Assembly (NCBI RefSeq): GCF_010993965.1 | Contig: NZ_WIXM01000013.1 | Span: 25,846-89,845, forward strand | DNA: 64,000 bases | Source of the DNA: Gracilibacillus sp. YIM 98692 | Lineage (GTDB): Bacteria; Bacillota; Bacilli; Bacillales; Amphibacillaceae | Reading direction: 5' to 3' | Shown: in pieces, positions 45,776 to 54,820 of the stretch | Layout: each line of letters opens with the position of its first letter | How positions within the stretch are numbered: position 1 is the stretch's first letter | Made by a program: the position numbers and the translations under genes | Notes under the pieces: model-generated | The model's database searches: none | What the model was told of the DNA's origin: nothing | What the model saw: only the letters and a program-made list of their open reading frames with translations

Positions 45776-45790
45776 TCTTATTACTTATAC

Positions 45791-46192
45791 TTACTCAGAT
45801 TCTTGTAAACGTTCGTGAAACACATGTTTAGCTTGTTTTACAGCATTGATGACGGTTGGAAAGCCAACATAAGGAATGAGCTGAATCATCGCCTCGACTA
45901 TCTCTTCCTCAGTCAAGCCAGCATTTATTGCTGTGTTAATGTGCAATTCAAGCTGTGGAAGACTTCCGGATCCTTGAGTGATCAAGCTGGATAGCACGGT
46001 GAGTGCACGGAACTTTTTGCTCAAATGATCTCGGTTATAGATATCGCCATACGCAAATTCAACAATGTACTTACCAATGTCTGGTGCGATATCATCCAGT
46101 TCTTTCATTAGTTCAAAATGGTTCGTTCCTTTTACAGGGTCAGTATACTCCTGTAAAGTCTTTTTTCCTTTATCATAACGTGTTGTCATCAT
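45791..46192 (-). CDS. Carboxymuconolactone decarboxylase family protein
   Basis: This is a 133-residue AhpD/CMD-fold protein with the helical core FRALTVLSSLITQGSGSLPQLELHINTAINAGLTEEEIVEAM (residues about 60-100). It lacks the CxxC pair of peroxidase-type members, so it resembles the PcaC-type group. AAAGGAG precedes the ATG. It lies 17 bases after the BCCT transporter gene on the same strand, so it belongs to the carnitine locus; its substrate there is unknown. Confidence 0.85.
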   Translation of the reverse strand: MMTTRYDKGKKTLQEYTDPVKGTNHFELMKELDDIAPDIGKYIVEFAYGDIYNRDHLSKKFRALTVLSSLITQGSGSLPQLELHINTAINAGLTEEEIVEAMIQLIPYVGFPTVINAVKQAKHVFHERLQESE

Positions 46193-46208
46193 GGATTCTC
46201 CTTTTTTC

Positions 46209-47756
46209 TTAGGATGCCTTTCTTTTATCTTTCATTTCTTCTGTTTCTTTATCCTTGTTGACCATTTTAATAAATGAACAGCCTAATATTGGCAGGATGA
46301 TTAACAGAGGGAAACCTCCAATAATACTAATCGTCTGCAATGTGGTCAGTCCGCCGAGGTACATGAAAATCATCGGTAGAACAGAAAGAGCGAGGGCCCA
46401 GAATAAACGATTTAATCGTATTGGTTCTCCTTCTACACGTTTCTGTACAACAGAGGCGATGACATAAGACCCAGAATCATAAGTTGTGGATAAAAAGACT
46501 GTTGCCAATAAAACGAATATGATAACTGCAATGGTTGAGAACGGAAGTTGTGTCAGTGTACCGATAATGGCCGCAGCATCTCCCTGTTGGTTCATCGTTT
46601 CTACTACCGAAAACTGTCCACTAAGCTCCAAGTGCATAGAGTAATTTCCAAGAATACCGAAGAATAAAATCGTACCTAAACTTCCAAACAGAATGGTTCC
46701 AAAAACGACTTGACGTATCGTTCTCCCTTTGGATATCCGAGCAATAAATAAACCAACAAACGGAGCATAAACAATCCACCAAGCCCAGTAAAATACCGTC
46801 CAGCCCTCTGGGAATCCGGAACGTTCGAAGGGGCCGAGGTCATTGAAAGGTTCTGCCCACAGGCTCATGGTGAAAAAGTTGTCCATCATACGACCAAGAG
46901 CAGTTCCTGTTGACTCCATGATAAATGAGGTTGGACCGACCACAAAAATAAAGAGGAGCAGCACAAATGCAAGCCATAAGTTTATATCACTAAGAAATCG
47001 AATCCCTTTTTGCAGACCAGAATAAGCACTAAATCCGAAGATCATGGTACATACAAGTAAAATAATCGATTTGGTCATGATATTGTCCGGCATACCGATT
47101 AGGTTATTTAGACCTGCGGAAATAATCGGAGCTGATAGGGCCAGCCCTGTACCGCCTCCTCCTAGTAATCCGAACATAAAAAGTATATCAATCATTCTCC
47201 CGATAGGTCCGTCCGTATGTTTGCCTAAGACAGGACGGCAGGCTTCACTAATTTTAAATACATCCGCCTTTTTTACAAAAAACAAATAGCCGATCGGTAA
47301 GGCTGGGATCGCGAACATTGCCCAAGCAATTGGTCCCCAGTGGAAAAAGCCGTAGGTGGACGCCCATTGGATGGCTTCCTTAGAGCCAGCTTCTATCCCA
47401 AATGGAGGACCTTGGTAATAGTAAGCCCACTCGATGACTCCCCAATACAAAATTCCTGTCCCAATTCCACTTGTAAACAACATAGCAGCCCATGACCATG
47501 TTCTAAACTCGGGATTCGTCTCCTTATCTCCTAGTTTAATATCTCCGTAGCGACTTATTCCTACAAAAAGCAGGAAGAGTAACATGATTAAACCTATAGA
47601 TAAGAACAAGAGCCCTAACCTTTGTGTAACGATATCATTAACTGCAAGTACAATTTCTTTTCCCTTCTTTGGAAAAATGATTAAAGGCAGCGATACAGAG
47701 ATTAATAGTGATAATGCTCCCCAGAACGTTTTCCAATCCATGAGTTTTTTATTCAA
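46209..47756 (-). CDS. BCCT family transporter, probable carnitine/betaine carrier
   Basis: BCCT carriers import betaine, choline or carnitine with sodium or by exchange. The 515-residue protein shows about 12 helices and the family core WSWAAMLFTSGIGTGILYWGVIEW, FFHWGPIAWAMF and VFYWAWWIVYAPFVGLFIARISKGRT with the Trp-rich substrate box. Start is a TTG at 47756 with AAAGGAGGAA. It is divergent from genes for carnitine breakdown and shares a promoter motif with them, which makes carnitine the likely substrate. Confidence 0.88.
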   Translation of the reverse strand: MNKKLMDWKTFWGALSLLISVSLPLIIFPKKGKEIVLAVNDIVTQRLGLLFLSIGLIMLLFLLFVGISRYGDIKLGDKETNPEFRTWSWAAMLFTSGIGTGILYWGVIEWAYYYQGPPFGIEAGSKEAIQWASTYGFFHWGPIAWAMFAIPALPIGYLFFVKKADVFKISEACRPVLGKHTDGPIGRMIDILFMFGLLGGGGTGLALSAPIISAGLNNLIGMPDNIMTKSIILLVCTMIFGFSAYSGLQKGIRFLSDINLWLAFVLLLFIFVVGPTSFIMESTGTALGRMMDNFFTMSLWAEPFNDLGPFERSGFPEGWTVFYWAWWIVYAPFVGLFIARISKGRTIRQVVFGTILFGSLGTILFFGILGNYSMHLELSGQFSVVETMNQQGDAAAIIGTLTQLPFSTIAVIIFVLLATVFLSTTYDSGSYVIASVVQKRVEGEPIRLNRLFWALALSVLPMIFMYLGGLTTLQTISIIGGFPLLIILPILGCSFIKMVNKDKETEEMKDKRKAS

Positions 47757-47805
47757 AATAAATTCCTCCTTTATAAAATGTCGATACTTCCACTAGCCAT
47801 TTAAA

Positions 47806-47834
47806 ACTGTACAATCCAGACGGTTGTTTTTCAA
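47806..47834 (-). promoter_or_regulatory. Promoter of the BCCT-CMD unit with embedded operator
   Basis: On the minus strand TTGAAA, 17-base spacer and TACAGT. The spacer and -10 contain CCGTCTGGATTGTACAGTTT, which matches 16 of 20 bases of the motif in the opposite promoter. Confidence 0.7.
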
Positions 47835-48019
47835 AAGAGGTATTGGGTAGCTTATCGAAGAATATTCAATTATATAGAAGATAATAGATTATATAAGAGT
47901 TTTAAAAAGATATTTGAAGGATCAAGAGGTGATTGAAGGTTATCCACGTTTTACACATAAAAAATATAAGAAGGGAGAAGCTATACATCAGTGGTAATAA
48001 AAATAAAAATAAAAAAATA

Positions 48020-48050
48020 TTGATAATTAACAGTCCGGATGGTACACTTT
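48020..48050 (+). promoter_or_regulatory. Promoter of the carnitine catabolic operon with embedded operator
   Basis: TTGATA (48020-48025), 17-base spacer and TACACT (48043-48048). The spacer and -10 contain CAGTCCGGATGGTACACTTT, in the same position relative to the -10 as in the BCCT promoter. The 47835-48019 stretch between the two is AT-rich without other signals. Confidence 0.7.
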
Positions 48051-48093
48051 AAAAAATAAGCAAACCTAGCAAGTTCCAAGGAGGTTCTTTTGA

Positions 48094-48984
48094 ATGAAAA
48101 ATAAAGTATTACTCACTTCTGCAGTAACAGGAGCAGGGGACACATTAGAAAAAAATCCACATGTACCTGTAACACCGAAAGAAATTGCAGAGTCTGCCAT
48201 AGAAGCGGCGAAAGCAGGAGCTACAATTGCCCATGTTCATGCGCGTGATCCTAAAACAGGAGGCATTAGCCACAATCTGGAGCACTACAGAGAAATTGTG
48301 GACCGTATCCGTGAATCAGAAACGGATGTGATCATCAATATTACGTCTGGTGGTGGTGGGGATTTTATTCCAAGTTTAAATACTCCAGCGGCCGGCGGGG
48401 AAGGTACTGATATTCAGATACCTTCTGAGCGTCACGAGCCTGTTGGTGAGCTTCTGCCTGAGATGTGCACACTAGATTGCGGAAGCACGAACTTCGGTAA
48501 CATGATCTATATGAGTCCGACAGACTGGTTGCGTGATCAGGCGAAAATGATACAGGAAAGTGGTGTGAAGCCTGAGTTGGAGTGCTTTGACAGTGGCCAT
48601 TTGCGTTTTGCTAACCAATTAGTTAAAGAAGGATTGATTGACGGAGATCCGATGTATCAATTTTGCCTGGGAATCCCTTGGGGAGCGGCTGCTGATGCAG
48701 AGACCATTCTTTATATGAAAAACCGTATTCCTGAGAACGCCCATTGGTCTGCCTTTGGAATCGGCCGTATGCAAATTCCGATAGCTTCTCAAACAGCACT
48801 TCTTGGCGGAAATGTCCGTGTTGGGTTAGAAGATAATATTTATCTATCTAAAGGAGTAGTCGCTAAGAATGAACAGCTTGTTGATAAAGCAGTAACGATG
48901 CTTAGTGGATTGGATCTTGAACCAATGACACCTCAAGAAGCACGTGAATATCTTAATTTACGAAATCCACAGGGGAGGGAATAG
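48094..48984 (+). CDS. 3-dehydrocarnitine cleavage enzyme, BKACE family
   Basis: This belongs to the beta-keto acid cleavage enzyme (DUF849/BKACE) family, Zn-dependent enzymes that react a beta-keto acid with acetyl-CoA. With a carnitine dehydrogenase and a thioesterase next to it, the reaction is inferred to be 3-dehydrocarnitine plus acetyl-CoA giving betainyl-CoA and acetoacetate. Metal His residues are seen in AHVHARDPKTGG (His 47/49) and further family motifs are ITSGGGGDF and FGIGRMQIPIASQTALLGGNVRVGLEDN-type ending (positions 222-250). AAGGAGG precedes the ATG. It has 296 residues. Confidence 0.9.
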   Translation: MKNKVLLTSAVTGAGDTLEKNPHVPVTPKEIAESAIEAAKAGATIAHVHARDPKTGGISHNLEHYREIVDRIRESETDVIINITSGGGGDFIPSLNTPAAGGEGTDIQIPSERHEPVGELLPEMCTLDCGSTNFGNMIYMSPTDWLRDQAKMIQESGVKPELECFDSGHLRFANQLVKEGLIDGDPMYQFCLGIPWGAAADAETILYMKNRIPENAHWSAFGIGRMQIPIASQTALLGGNVRVGLEDNIYLSKGVVAKNEQLVDKAVTMLSGLDLEPMTPQEAREYLNLRNPQGRE

Positions 48985-48986
48985 AT

Positions 48987-49940
48987 ATGAAAATTGCAGT
49001 AGTTGGAACAGGGGTAATCGGAAATGGCTGGATTGCCCGTATGCTTTCACAAGGGCATGATGTCGTGGCAACAGATCCGGCGGAGGGAGCAGAAGAGCGA
49101 ATGCGCCGTGCTATTGATAACGCATGGCCTTACGTAGAGGCTCTTGGATTAGCTGATGGAGCATCAAAAGAACGGTTAACTTTTGAAAAGGAATTAGGAG
49201 ATGCTGTTCAGGACGCTGACTTTATCCAAGAAAATGTGCCTGAAATAGAAGAACTGAAGCAGAAGGTTTTGCAGGATATTGATAAGCATGCAAAATCAGA
49301 CGCTTTAGTTGGTTCAAGCACGTCGGGTATTATGCCATCAGAACTGCAGGATAATCTTCAGCACCCTGAACGTTTTGTCGTTGCACACCCATTTCATCCG
49401 GTGTATATTTTGCCACTTGTGGAAATCGTACCTGGCAAACAAACAACATCAGAGAACGTAGAAAAAGCAAAATCCTATTATGAAGGCCTTCAAATGAGCG
49501 TTTTACTCGTTCGCCACGAAATTGAGGGACATATTGCGGATAGGCTAATCGAAGCGATTTGGAGAGAATCTCTACACATTGTCAATGAAGGTATTGCGAC
49601 AACTGCGGAAGTCGATAAAGCTTTCACACACGGTGCAGGTCTTCGCTATGCACAGTATGGTCCTTTCTTAACCTTCCACCTAGCTGGCGGGGAAGGCGGA
49701 ATGCGTCACATGCTGAAACAATTTGGTCCGGCTTTGAAAAAACCTTGGACGAAGCTCGAAGCGCCAGAACTAACGGACAAACTTTATGATAAAGTAGTTT
49801 CTGGTTGTGAACGTCAGTCTAACGGTATGACAATGTCAGATCTCGATCAAAGCCGAAACGAATTTTTAATTCGTCTATACGATCTAGTTCAGGAATACTG
49901 GCCTAAAGAGTCTGATGAAACAAAGGAGAATTCATCATGA
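48987..49940 (+). CDS. lcdH: L-carnitine dehydrogenase
   Basis: LcdH oxidises L-carnitine to 3-dehydrocarnitine with NAD and belongs to the 3-hydroxyacyl-CoA dehydrogenase superfamily. The Rossmann motif GTGVIGNGW is at residues 7-15, ENVPE and GSSTSGI follow, and the catalytic His lies in VVAHPFHPVYILPLVEIVPG. At 317 residues it is single-domain length. It starts two bases after the BKACE stop and overlaps the thioesterase gene by four bases, so the three are translationally coupled. Confidence 0.92.
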   Translation: MKIAVVGTGVIGNGWIARMLSQGHDVVATDPAEGAEERMRRAIDNAWPYVEALGLADGASKERLTFEKELGDAVQDADFIQENVPEIEELKQKVLQDIDKHAKSDALVGSSTSGIMPSELQDNLQHPERFVVAHPFHPVYILPLVEIVPGKQTTSENVEKAKSYYEGLQMSVLLVRHEIEGHIADRLIEAIWRESLHIVNEGIATTAEVDKAFTHGAGLRYAQYGPFLTFHLAGGEGGMRHMLKQFGPALKKPWTKLEAPELTDKLYDKVVSGCERQSNGMTMSDLDQSRNEFLIRLYDLVQEYWPKESDETKENSS

Positions 49941-50407
49941 ATCAAGCCTTTCAATTTTCAAAACTTGTACCTTTTGAATGGGTTGATTACAACGGTCATA
50001 TGAACGATGCTGAATATAACCGTGCTTTCAGTGAGGCGACGGATGCCTTTATTGATCACATCGGCCTTTACGAAAAAGCGCGCATCGATTGGAGTTATAC
50101 GGTCTATACTTTAGAGACCCATACGTGTTACCTGCAAGAAATGAAAGAAGGCGAAGGTTTTGAAATAACTGCCCAAATACTTGATTACGATGCTAAACGC
50201 ATCCACCTGTTTTTATCGATGAAGAACAAAGAAGGAAACCTTGTTGCCACATTAGAAGAAATGTTGATGGGGATTGATCAAACCGAAGTACGCGGAGCTC
50301 CCTTTCCGGATCCAGTATCTGGAAATGTTGCGAAAATTTATAAAGAACAAGCCGACCAAGACCAGCCAAAACAAGCAGGACGGAAAATCGGCATTAGAAG
50401 AAAATGA
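49937..50407 (+). CDS. Betainyl-CoA thioesterase (hotdog fold)
   Basis: This hotdog-fold thioesterase of the 4HBT type (156 residues) has the motif FEWVDYNGHMNDAEYNRAFSEATD with the catalytic Asp near residue 17. In some bacteria a similar thioesterase is fused to carnitine dehydrogenase. Here it is separate and should release glycine betaine from betainyl-CoA, the compatible solute end product. The ATG overlaps the lcdH stop. A terminator follows at 50410. Confidence 0.88.
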   Translation: MNQAFQFSKLVPFEWVDYNGHMNDAEYNRAFSEATDAFIDHIGLYEKARIDWSYTVYTLETHTCYLQEMKEGEGFEITAQILDYDAKRIHLFLSMKNKEGNLVATLEEMLMGIDQTEVRGAPFPDPVSGNVAKIYKEQADQDQPKQAGRKIGIRRK

Positions 50408-50409
50408 GC

Positions 50410-50459
50410 AGGGGCTGACTCAAAACATTGAAATTAGCGATGTTTTACAGCCCCTTTTC
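50410..50459 (+). terminator. Terminator of the carnitine operon
   Basis: AGGGGCTG pairs with CAGCCCCT, with an inner CAAAACAT/ATGTTTT stem, followed by TTT. Confidence 0.75.
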
Positions 50460-50469
50460 TTAAGCATAA

Positions 50470-50770
50470 AAATAGATCACAAAACTATAAGCTACGCAGT
50501 AACTTATAAATATTTCCCTCCCACTCGTTTAAAGATGAATGCTTAATCGTCGCTGCGGAAAAACACTCGCTTTCCGTGGGGAACACTTTAGCTTCCTCAG
50601 AAGCAAAGGACGCTTCATGCGGGAGTCTTCAAACTGTTCCTTTCGAGGCGCACATCTCAAATTAGAATGGCAGGAAGCGACACCAAGACAAATTTTCACC
50701 ATGTCGCAGTTTTGTTCTGATGCGAATTTGTTCATGTAAGATGCGGATAGGACTGGCGGGTTTTATCCGT
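50470..50770. repeat. Composite interspersed repeat family 3, copy 2
   Basis: This is a close relative of 36865-37195 at both ends (CAGTAACTTATAAATATT on the left; GTCGCAGTTTTGTTCTGATG and GGATAGGACTGGCGGG on the right). The middle holds a degenerate family 2 hairpin, GCGGAAAAACACTCGCTTTC to GCGGGAGTCTTC. Small ORFs on both strands here are artefacts of the repeat. Confidence 0.75.
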
Positions 50771-50777
50771 TTTTTTC

Positions 50778-51866
50778 TTAATATTGCATAAAATCTTCTA
50801 GTTGATAAATAGCGTCTTTTACTTGCTTGGGATCGGAAACATTCATAAAATGAATCGACTCGTTTGGTTTGGTAGCCCCTTCTGCAATTGTGGTCACAAT
50901 TTCTTCGGTAACATGGTCAATACCGAGCTCTTTTAGTTGAGCAGGTAGTTGCATTTTTCTGTAAAAAGGCAATAATTCCTTAATCTCGTCTAACCTATCT
51001 TCCAAACATAATTGTACAAAAATACCATAAGCTACTTTGTTACCATGTAAATGCTGATGTGTTTCTTCTATATGTGTGAGGCCATTATGGATCGAGTGAG
51101 CCCCAGATACTCTTCCGTAGTGATCCCCGTAACCGCCAACCATACCGCCAGCCATAATAATCGTTTCGATTACTCGATTAAAAGAATGGTTCAGATGTTG
51201 TGTTTCAATCGCTTCAATGGCTTTTTCGCCTTCATCAATTAAAATATCACGACATAACCTGGCTGCGTGTAAGGCTATGTCAAGGGAAACTGGTTTTTGA
51301 GACAGTGATCGTGTTAATACATCTGCTTCATACCATTTAGCTATTGTATCTCCAATACCAGCGCGTAAATAAGGAAGAGGGGAATCCAAGACCACTTGTG
51401 GATCAAGCAGTACCATATAAGTACTATCTGGAAATATAATATATTCTAAAAAGTTTCCGCTTTGGTCATAGAAAACAGAAAGCGGTGTCCATGGCGCACA
51501 GTTGGATGCTAAAGTAGGTACAAGAGAGACAGGCAAATTGGCTTTTGCTCCACAAGCTTTAGCTAAGTCTACGACCTTTCCTCCACCAATACCTACAATC
51601 ACATCAATATCCAAACCTTGAACCTCTTCAACAATTCGATCTACTTCTTCATGTGTGCACTGCCCTTTATACTGAATAAATTGACACTTTATCGATGGGT
51701 TTTTAAAATAGTTTTGAACTTTTATCCAAGATGTATCCCCATGTATAATGAGTGCATGATGGAATTTATGCTGTTTTAATAAAGGAAATAAATCATGAAG
51801 AACCCCTTCATAGCATTGATAATAGTTAGGGGCACCTTTTACATGTAATCTATCCATTCTTTTCAC
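50778..51866 (-). CDS. Iron-type (group III) alcohol dehydrogenase family protein, HcxA/GldA-like
   Basis: This is a 362-residue dehydrogenase of the glycerol/hydroxycarboxylate dehydrogenase family. Seen are the NAD motif VIVGIGGGKVVDLAKACG (about residues 92-109), the P-T segment LPVSLVPTLASNCAPWTPLSV, and metal ligands in AGIGDTIAKWYEA and SGAHSIHNGLTHIEETHQHLHGNKVAYG-like region (positions 248-275). The ATG at 51866 has AGGTGAAAAGA before it. Relatives reduce 2-oxo acids or oxidise glycerol; the substrate is not evident from the neighbours. Confidence 0.85.
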   Translation of the reverse strand: MKRMDRLHVKGAPNYYQCYEGVLHDLFPLLKQHKFHHALIIHGDTSWIKVQNYFKNPSIKCQFIQYKGQCTHEEVDRIVEEVQGLDIDVIVGIGGGKVVDLAKACGAKANLPVSLVPTLASNCAPWTPLSVFYDQSGNFLEYIIFPDSTYMVLLDPQVVLDSPLPYLRAGIGDTIAKWYEADVLTRSLSQKPVSLDIALHAARLCRDILIDEGEKAIEAIETQHLNHSFNRVIETIIMAGGMVGGYGDHYGRVSGAHSIHNGLTHIEETHQHLHGNKVAYGIFVQLCLEDRLDEIKELLPFYRKMQLPAQLKELGIDHVTEEIVTTIAEGATKPNESIHFMNVSDPKQVKDAIYQLEDFMQY

Positions 51867-51978
51867 CTCAAGCCTTAGTATTTAACGGTGATTATTGCAT
51901 TCCTTCCCTTCACTGTCAATAAAGTTGAGCAGCCATCCATTTATTTTCAAAAAATGACGAATTTTTGCGAAGAATATA

Positions 51979-52007
51979 TTGACTTCATTTTTATTGTCAG
52001 ATATAAT
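51979..52007 (+). promoter_or_regulatory. Sigma-A promoter of metQNP
   Basis: TTGACT (51979-51984), 17-base spacer and perfect TATAAT (52002-52007), 20 bases upstream of the S-box leader. Confidence 0.85.
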
Positions 52008-52026
52008 CATCAACAAATTAAATAGT

Positions 52027-52183
52027 CTTATCAAGAGTGGTGGAGGGACTGGCCCAATGAAACCCGGCAACCGTCTATGCATATAGAAAGGTGCTAAATC
52101 CAGCAAGCAGTGTTACTGTTTGAAGATAAGAGAGAGCGACGATGTAACAAGGATTCTCTATCTTAACAGGTGGAGAATTTTTT
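52027..52183 (+). promoter_or_regulatory. SAM-I riboswitch (S box) with terminator
   Basis: The S-box signature is plain: CTTATCAAGAGTGGTGGAGG at the 5' end of P1, GACTGGCCC, TGAAACCCGGCAACC, GGTGCTAAATCCAGCAAGC and the closing AGATAAGAG. It is followed by an intrinsic terminator, ATTCTC...GAGAAT with seven T (to 52183). The CTCTATCTTA on the terminator side can pair with the closing P1 strand as antiterminator. High SAM should stop transcription of metQNP. About 110 bases without further signals remain before the metQ ribosome binding site. Confidence 0.95.
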
Positions 52184-52293
52184 TATGCTATAATTAATCA
52201 TTTTGTAGAAATGTGATAGTATAAGAACGCAAGTGTTTTCATTACATCGACTCAGACTCAGAACGGATACTAAATACTTAGGGGGATATCAAC

Positions 52294-53091
52294 ATGAAGA
52301 AATGGATAGTATTTTTAAGTTTTACATTAGTGTTTTTATTGGCAGCTTGTGGAGATAATAATTCAAGTGCGGATGGAACATTAAAAGTAGGAGTGACAGC
52401 AGGGCCGCACGAGGATATTTTAAATAAAGTAAAAGATCTAGCTAGTGAGGAAGGTTTAGATATCGAAGTGGTAGTCTTTAATGATTATGTTATGCCGAAT
52501 ACAGCTTTAGATGAAGGAGAACTAGATGCGAACATCTTCCAACATGAACCCTTTATGAATAATGCTCGTGATGAAGGTGACTTAAACTTAGTTAATGTAG
52601 CAAATACGGTAAACTTCCCGATGGGTATATATTCTAATAAATATGAAAGTTTAGATGAAATTCAAGAAGGCGATAAAGTAGGGTTGCCAAACCACTCATC
52701 AGGGGAACCGCGAGCGCTTATTTTATTCCAAGATGCAGGGTTAATTACGTTACCTGATGATTTAGGTATTAATGTCTCTATTCGCGATATCGAAGAAAAT
52801 CCTTTAGATTTAGAATTTGTACCATTAGAGGCATCGCAAATTCCACGTCAATTAGATGAAGTAGATTTTGCTGCTATAAATACAAATTATGCATTAGAAA
52901 GTGGACGAGTGCCATCAGAAGATTCCATTCATATGGAACCAAAAGATTCGCCTTGGGTTAACGTTTTAGCAACTCGTGAAGAAAATCAAGATGATGAAAG
53001 AATTCAACAAATAATTGAGATTTATCGTTCTGATGAAGTCAAAACATTTATCGAAGAGGAATTTGAGGGCTCTGTTATTCCTTCGTGGTAA
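52294..53091 (+). CDS. metQ: Methionine-binding lipoprotein MetQ
   Basis: MetQ is the NlpA-family substrate-binding lipoprotein of the methionine importer. The lipobox LLAACGD (Cys about 20) is followed by LKVGVTAGPHEDIL, DANIFQHEPFM and GLPNHSSGEPRAL, typical of the family. The 265 residues are full length. The S-box upstream confirms a methionine role. TTAGGGGG precedes the ATG. Confidence 0.95.
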   Translation: MKKWIVFLSFTLVFLLAACGDNNSSADGTLKVGVTAGPHEDILNKVKDLASEEGLDIEVVVFNDYVMPNTALDEGELDANIFQHEPFMNNARDEGDLNLVNVANTVNFPMGIYSNKYESLDEIQEGDKVGLPNHSSGEPRALILFQDAGLITLPDDLGINVSIRDIEENPLDLEFVPLEASQIPRQLDEVDFAAINTNYALESGRVPSEDSIHMEPKDSPWVNVLATREENQDDERIQQIIEIYRSDEVKTFIEEEFEGSVIPSW

Positions 53092-53111
53092 GAAAGGAGC
53101 ACAAAGTAGCA

Positions 53112-54146
53112 ATGATAGAATTTAAAAACATTACAAAGGTATTTAAGGACAACAAGAGAGATGTGAAAGCATTAAATGACGTTTCATTGAAAGTGGAAGA
53201 AGGATCCATATATGGTGTCATTGGCTACAGTGGTGCTGGTAAAAGTACATTAGTCCGAATGGCAAATTTACTCGAAAAGCCTACAACAGGACAGGTTCTA
53301 TTTGAAGGAAAAGATTTAACCAAGCTAAGTTCTGGAAAACTAAACGAAGTACGTCGCCAGATGGGGATGATTTTTCAGTCGTTTAATTTATTGAAAACAG
53401 GTACCGTTTATGAAAATATTGCATTACCGTTAAAGTTAACAGGTGTTCCGAGTAAAGAAATTAAACAAAGAGTGCACAAATATATTGAAATTGTAGGATT
53501 GCAGGATAAGCTAAAGGCTTATCCTGCCCAATTGTCTGGAGGGCAAAAGCAACGTGTGGCGATAGCACGCGCTTTAGCACATGAGCCGAAAGTACTGCTT
53601 TGTGATGAAGCAACTAGTGCACTTGACCCCGATACAACGGAGTCTATTTTGAAATTATTAAGTAAAATTAATAAAGAGCTAGGTATCACCATTCTCCTCA
53701 TTACACATGAAATGAATGTTGTGCAGAAAATATGTCACGAAGTTGCCGTGATGGAAATGGGAGAAGTAATCGAGCAAGGCTCTGTTATTGACGTATTCTC
53801 TAAACCGCAAACACAAACGGCTCAACGTTTTATTCAATCCTTATTTAACGATGCTATTCCAGGAGATTTACTGAAAAAATTAAAAGGTACGGGCAAAATT
53901 GCCTCTTTATCTTTTATTGGAGAATCAGCTGGTGATCCGGCTTTAGCAATGGTAACGAAAAAGTTTGATGTATTCCCATCTATTTTAGGTGGAAATATTA
54001 CGGATTTAAAAGAACGTCCTTTTGGCCGTTTGATTGTGCATTTAGATGGAAGTGATGAAGAGGCACAAAAAGCGATTGATTTCTTGAAAGATAGTGGTGT
54101 CATCGTGGAGAATTACGAAAAGGGGAATCTAACAGATGCTAACTAG
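53112..54146 (+). CDS. metN: Methionine ABC transporter ATP-binding protein MetN
   Basis: MetN is the ATPase of the MetNPQ importer. Walker A is GYSGAGKST, the signature LSGGQKQRVAIARAL and Walker B VLLCDEATSALD. A C-terminal NIL domain (about 265-340), known to bind methionine for feedback inhibition in this family, is present. The frame is open to 53085 inside metQ, but AAAGGAG at 53093 puts the start at the ATG at 53112. It overlaps metP by 11 bases. Confidence 0.95.
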   Translation: MIEFKNITKVFKDNKRDVKALNDVSLKVEEGSIYGVIGYSGAGKSTLVRMANLLEKPTTGQVLFEGKDLTKLSSGKLNEVRRQMGMIFQSFNLLKTGTVYENIALPLKLTGVPSKEIKQRVHKYIEIVGLQDKLKAYPAQLSGGQKQRVAIARALAHEPKVLLCDEATSALDPDTTESILKLLSKINKELGITILLITHEMNVVQKICHEVAVMEMGEVIEQGSVIDVFSKPQTQTAQRFIQSLFNDAIPGDLLKKLKGTGKIASLSFIGESAGDPALAMVTKKFDVFPSILGGNITDLKERPFGRLIVHLDGSDEEAQKAIDFLKDSGVIVENYEKGNLTDAN

Positions 54147-54810
54147 TGTATCAGAATTTATAGATAATTGGGGAGCAGAAATTTGGGTATCTTTTTTGGA
54201 TACTTTAATCATGGTTGGTATATCGTTAACGATTTCGGTGATTATTGGACTTCCACTAGGGGTTTTATTAACATTAACAGGCCCTGGAAAAGCTTTAGAA
54301 AATAGGGTTATTTATCAAGCCTTAAATGCGATCATTAACATTCTGCGCTCCATCCCGTTTATTATTTTATTATTCTTTATCTTGCCATTTACCAAGTTTG
54401 TCGTAGGAACAACGATTGGGGTAAAAGGGGTTATCGTCCCGTTAGTAGTGTTTACGGCACCGTATATTGCACGTTTAATGGAATCAAGCCTATTAGAGGT
54501 AAATAGAGGCATTATCGAAGCATACGAAGCGATGGGCATTAAAACACGTCATATCATATGGCATGTATTAATTCGCGAGGCACGTCCATCTATTGTACTA
54601 GGATTAACCATTGCAACGATTGGGTTAATTGGTGCCACTGCAATGGCTGGTTTAGTAGGTGCAGGCGGGCTAGGTGACCTAGCTTATCGATACGGACATT
54701 TACGTTATCAAGCAGATATTATGTATGTAACAGTTATTATACTTATTATACTTGTTCAAGCTGTACAAACCATTGGGAACAGAGTATCTGCCAAGCTAAA
54801 GAAAGATTAA
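54136..54810 (+). CDS. metP: Methionine ABC transporter permease MetP (MetI)
   Basis: This is the 224-residue inner-membrane permease of the methionine importer, with about five helices and the EAA loop EAYEAMGIKTRHIIWHVLIREA. The ATG at 54136 lies inside metN, preceded by GGGGAATC. It completes the metQNP operon; the FMN oxidase gene follows almost without gap and may be read through. Confidence 0.94.
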   Translation: MLTSVSEFIDNWGAEIWVSFLDTLIMVGISLTISVIIGLPLGVLLTLTGPGKALENRVIYQALNAIINILRSIPFIILLFFILPFTKFVVGTTIGVKGVIVPLVVFTAPYIARLMESSLLEVNRGIIEAYEAMGIKTRHIIWHVLIREARPSIVLGLTIATIGLIGATAMAGLVGAGGLGDLAYRYGHLRYQADIMYVTVIILIILVQAVQTIGNRVSAKLKKD

Positions 54811-54820
54811 GGTGATGAGT

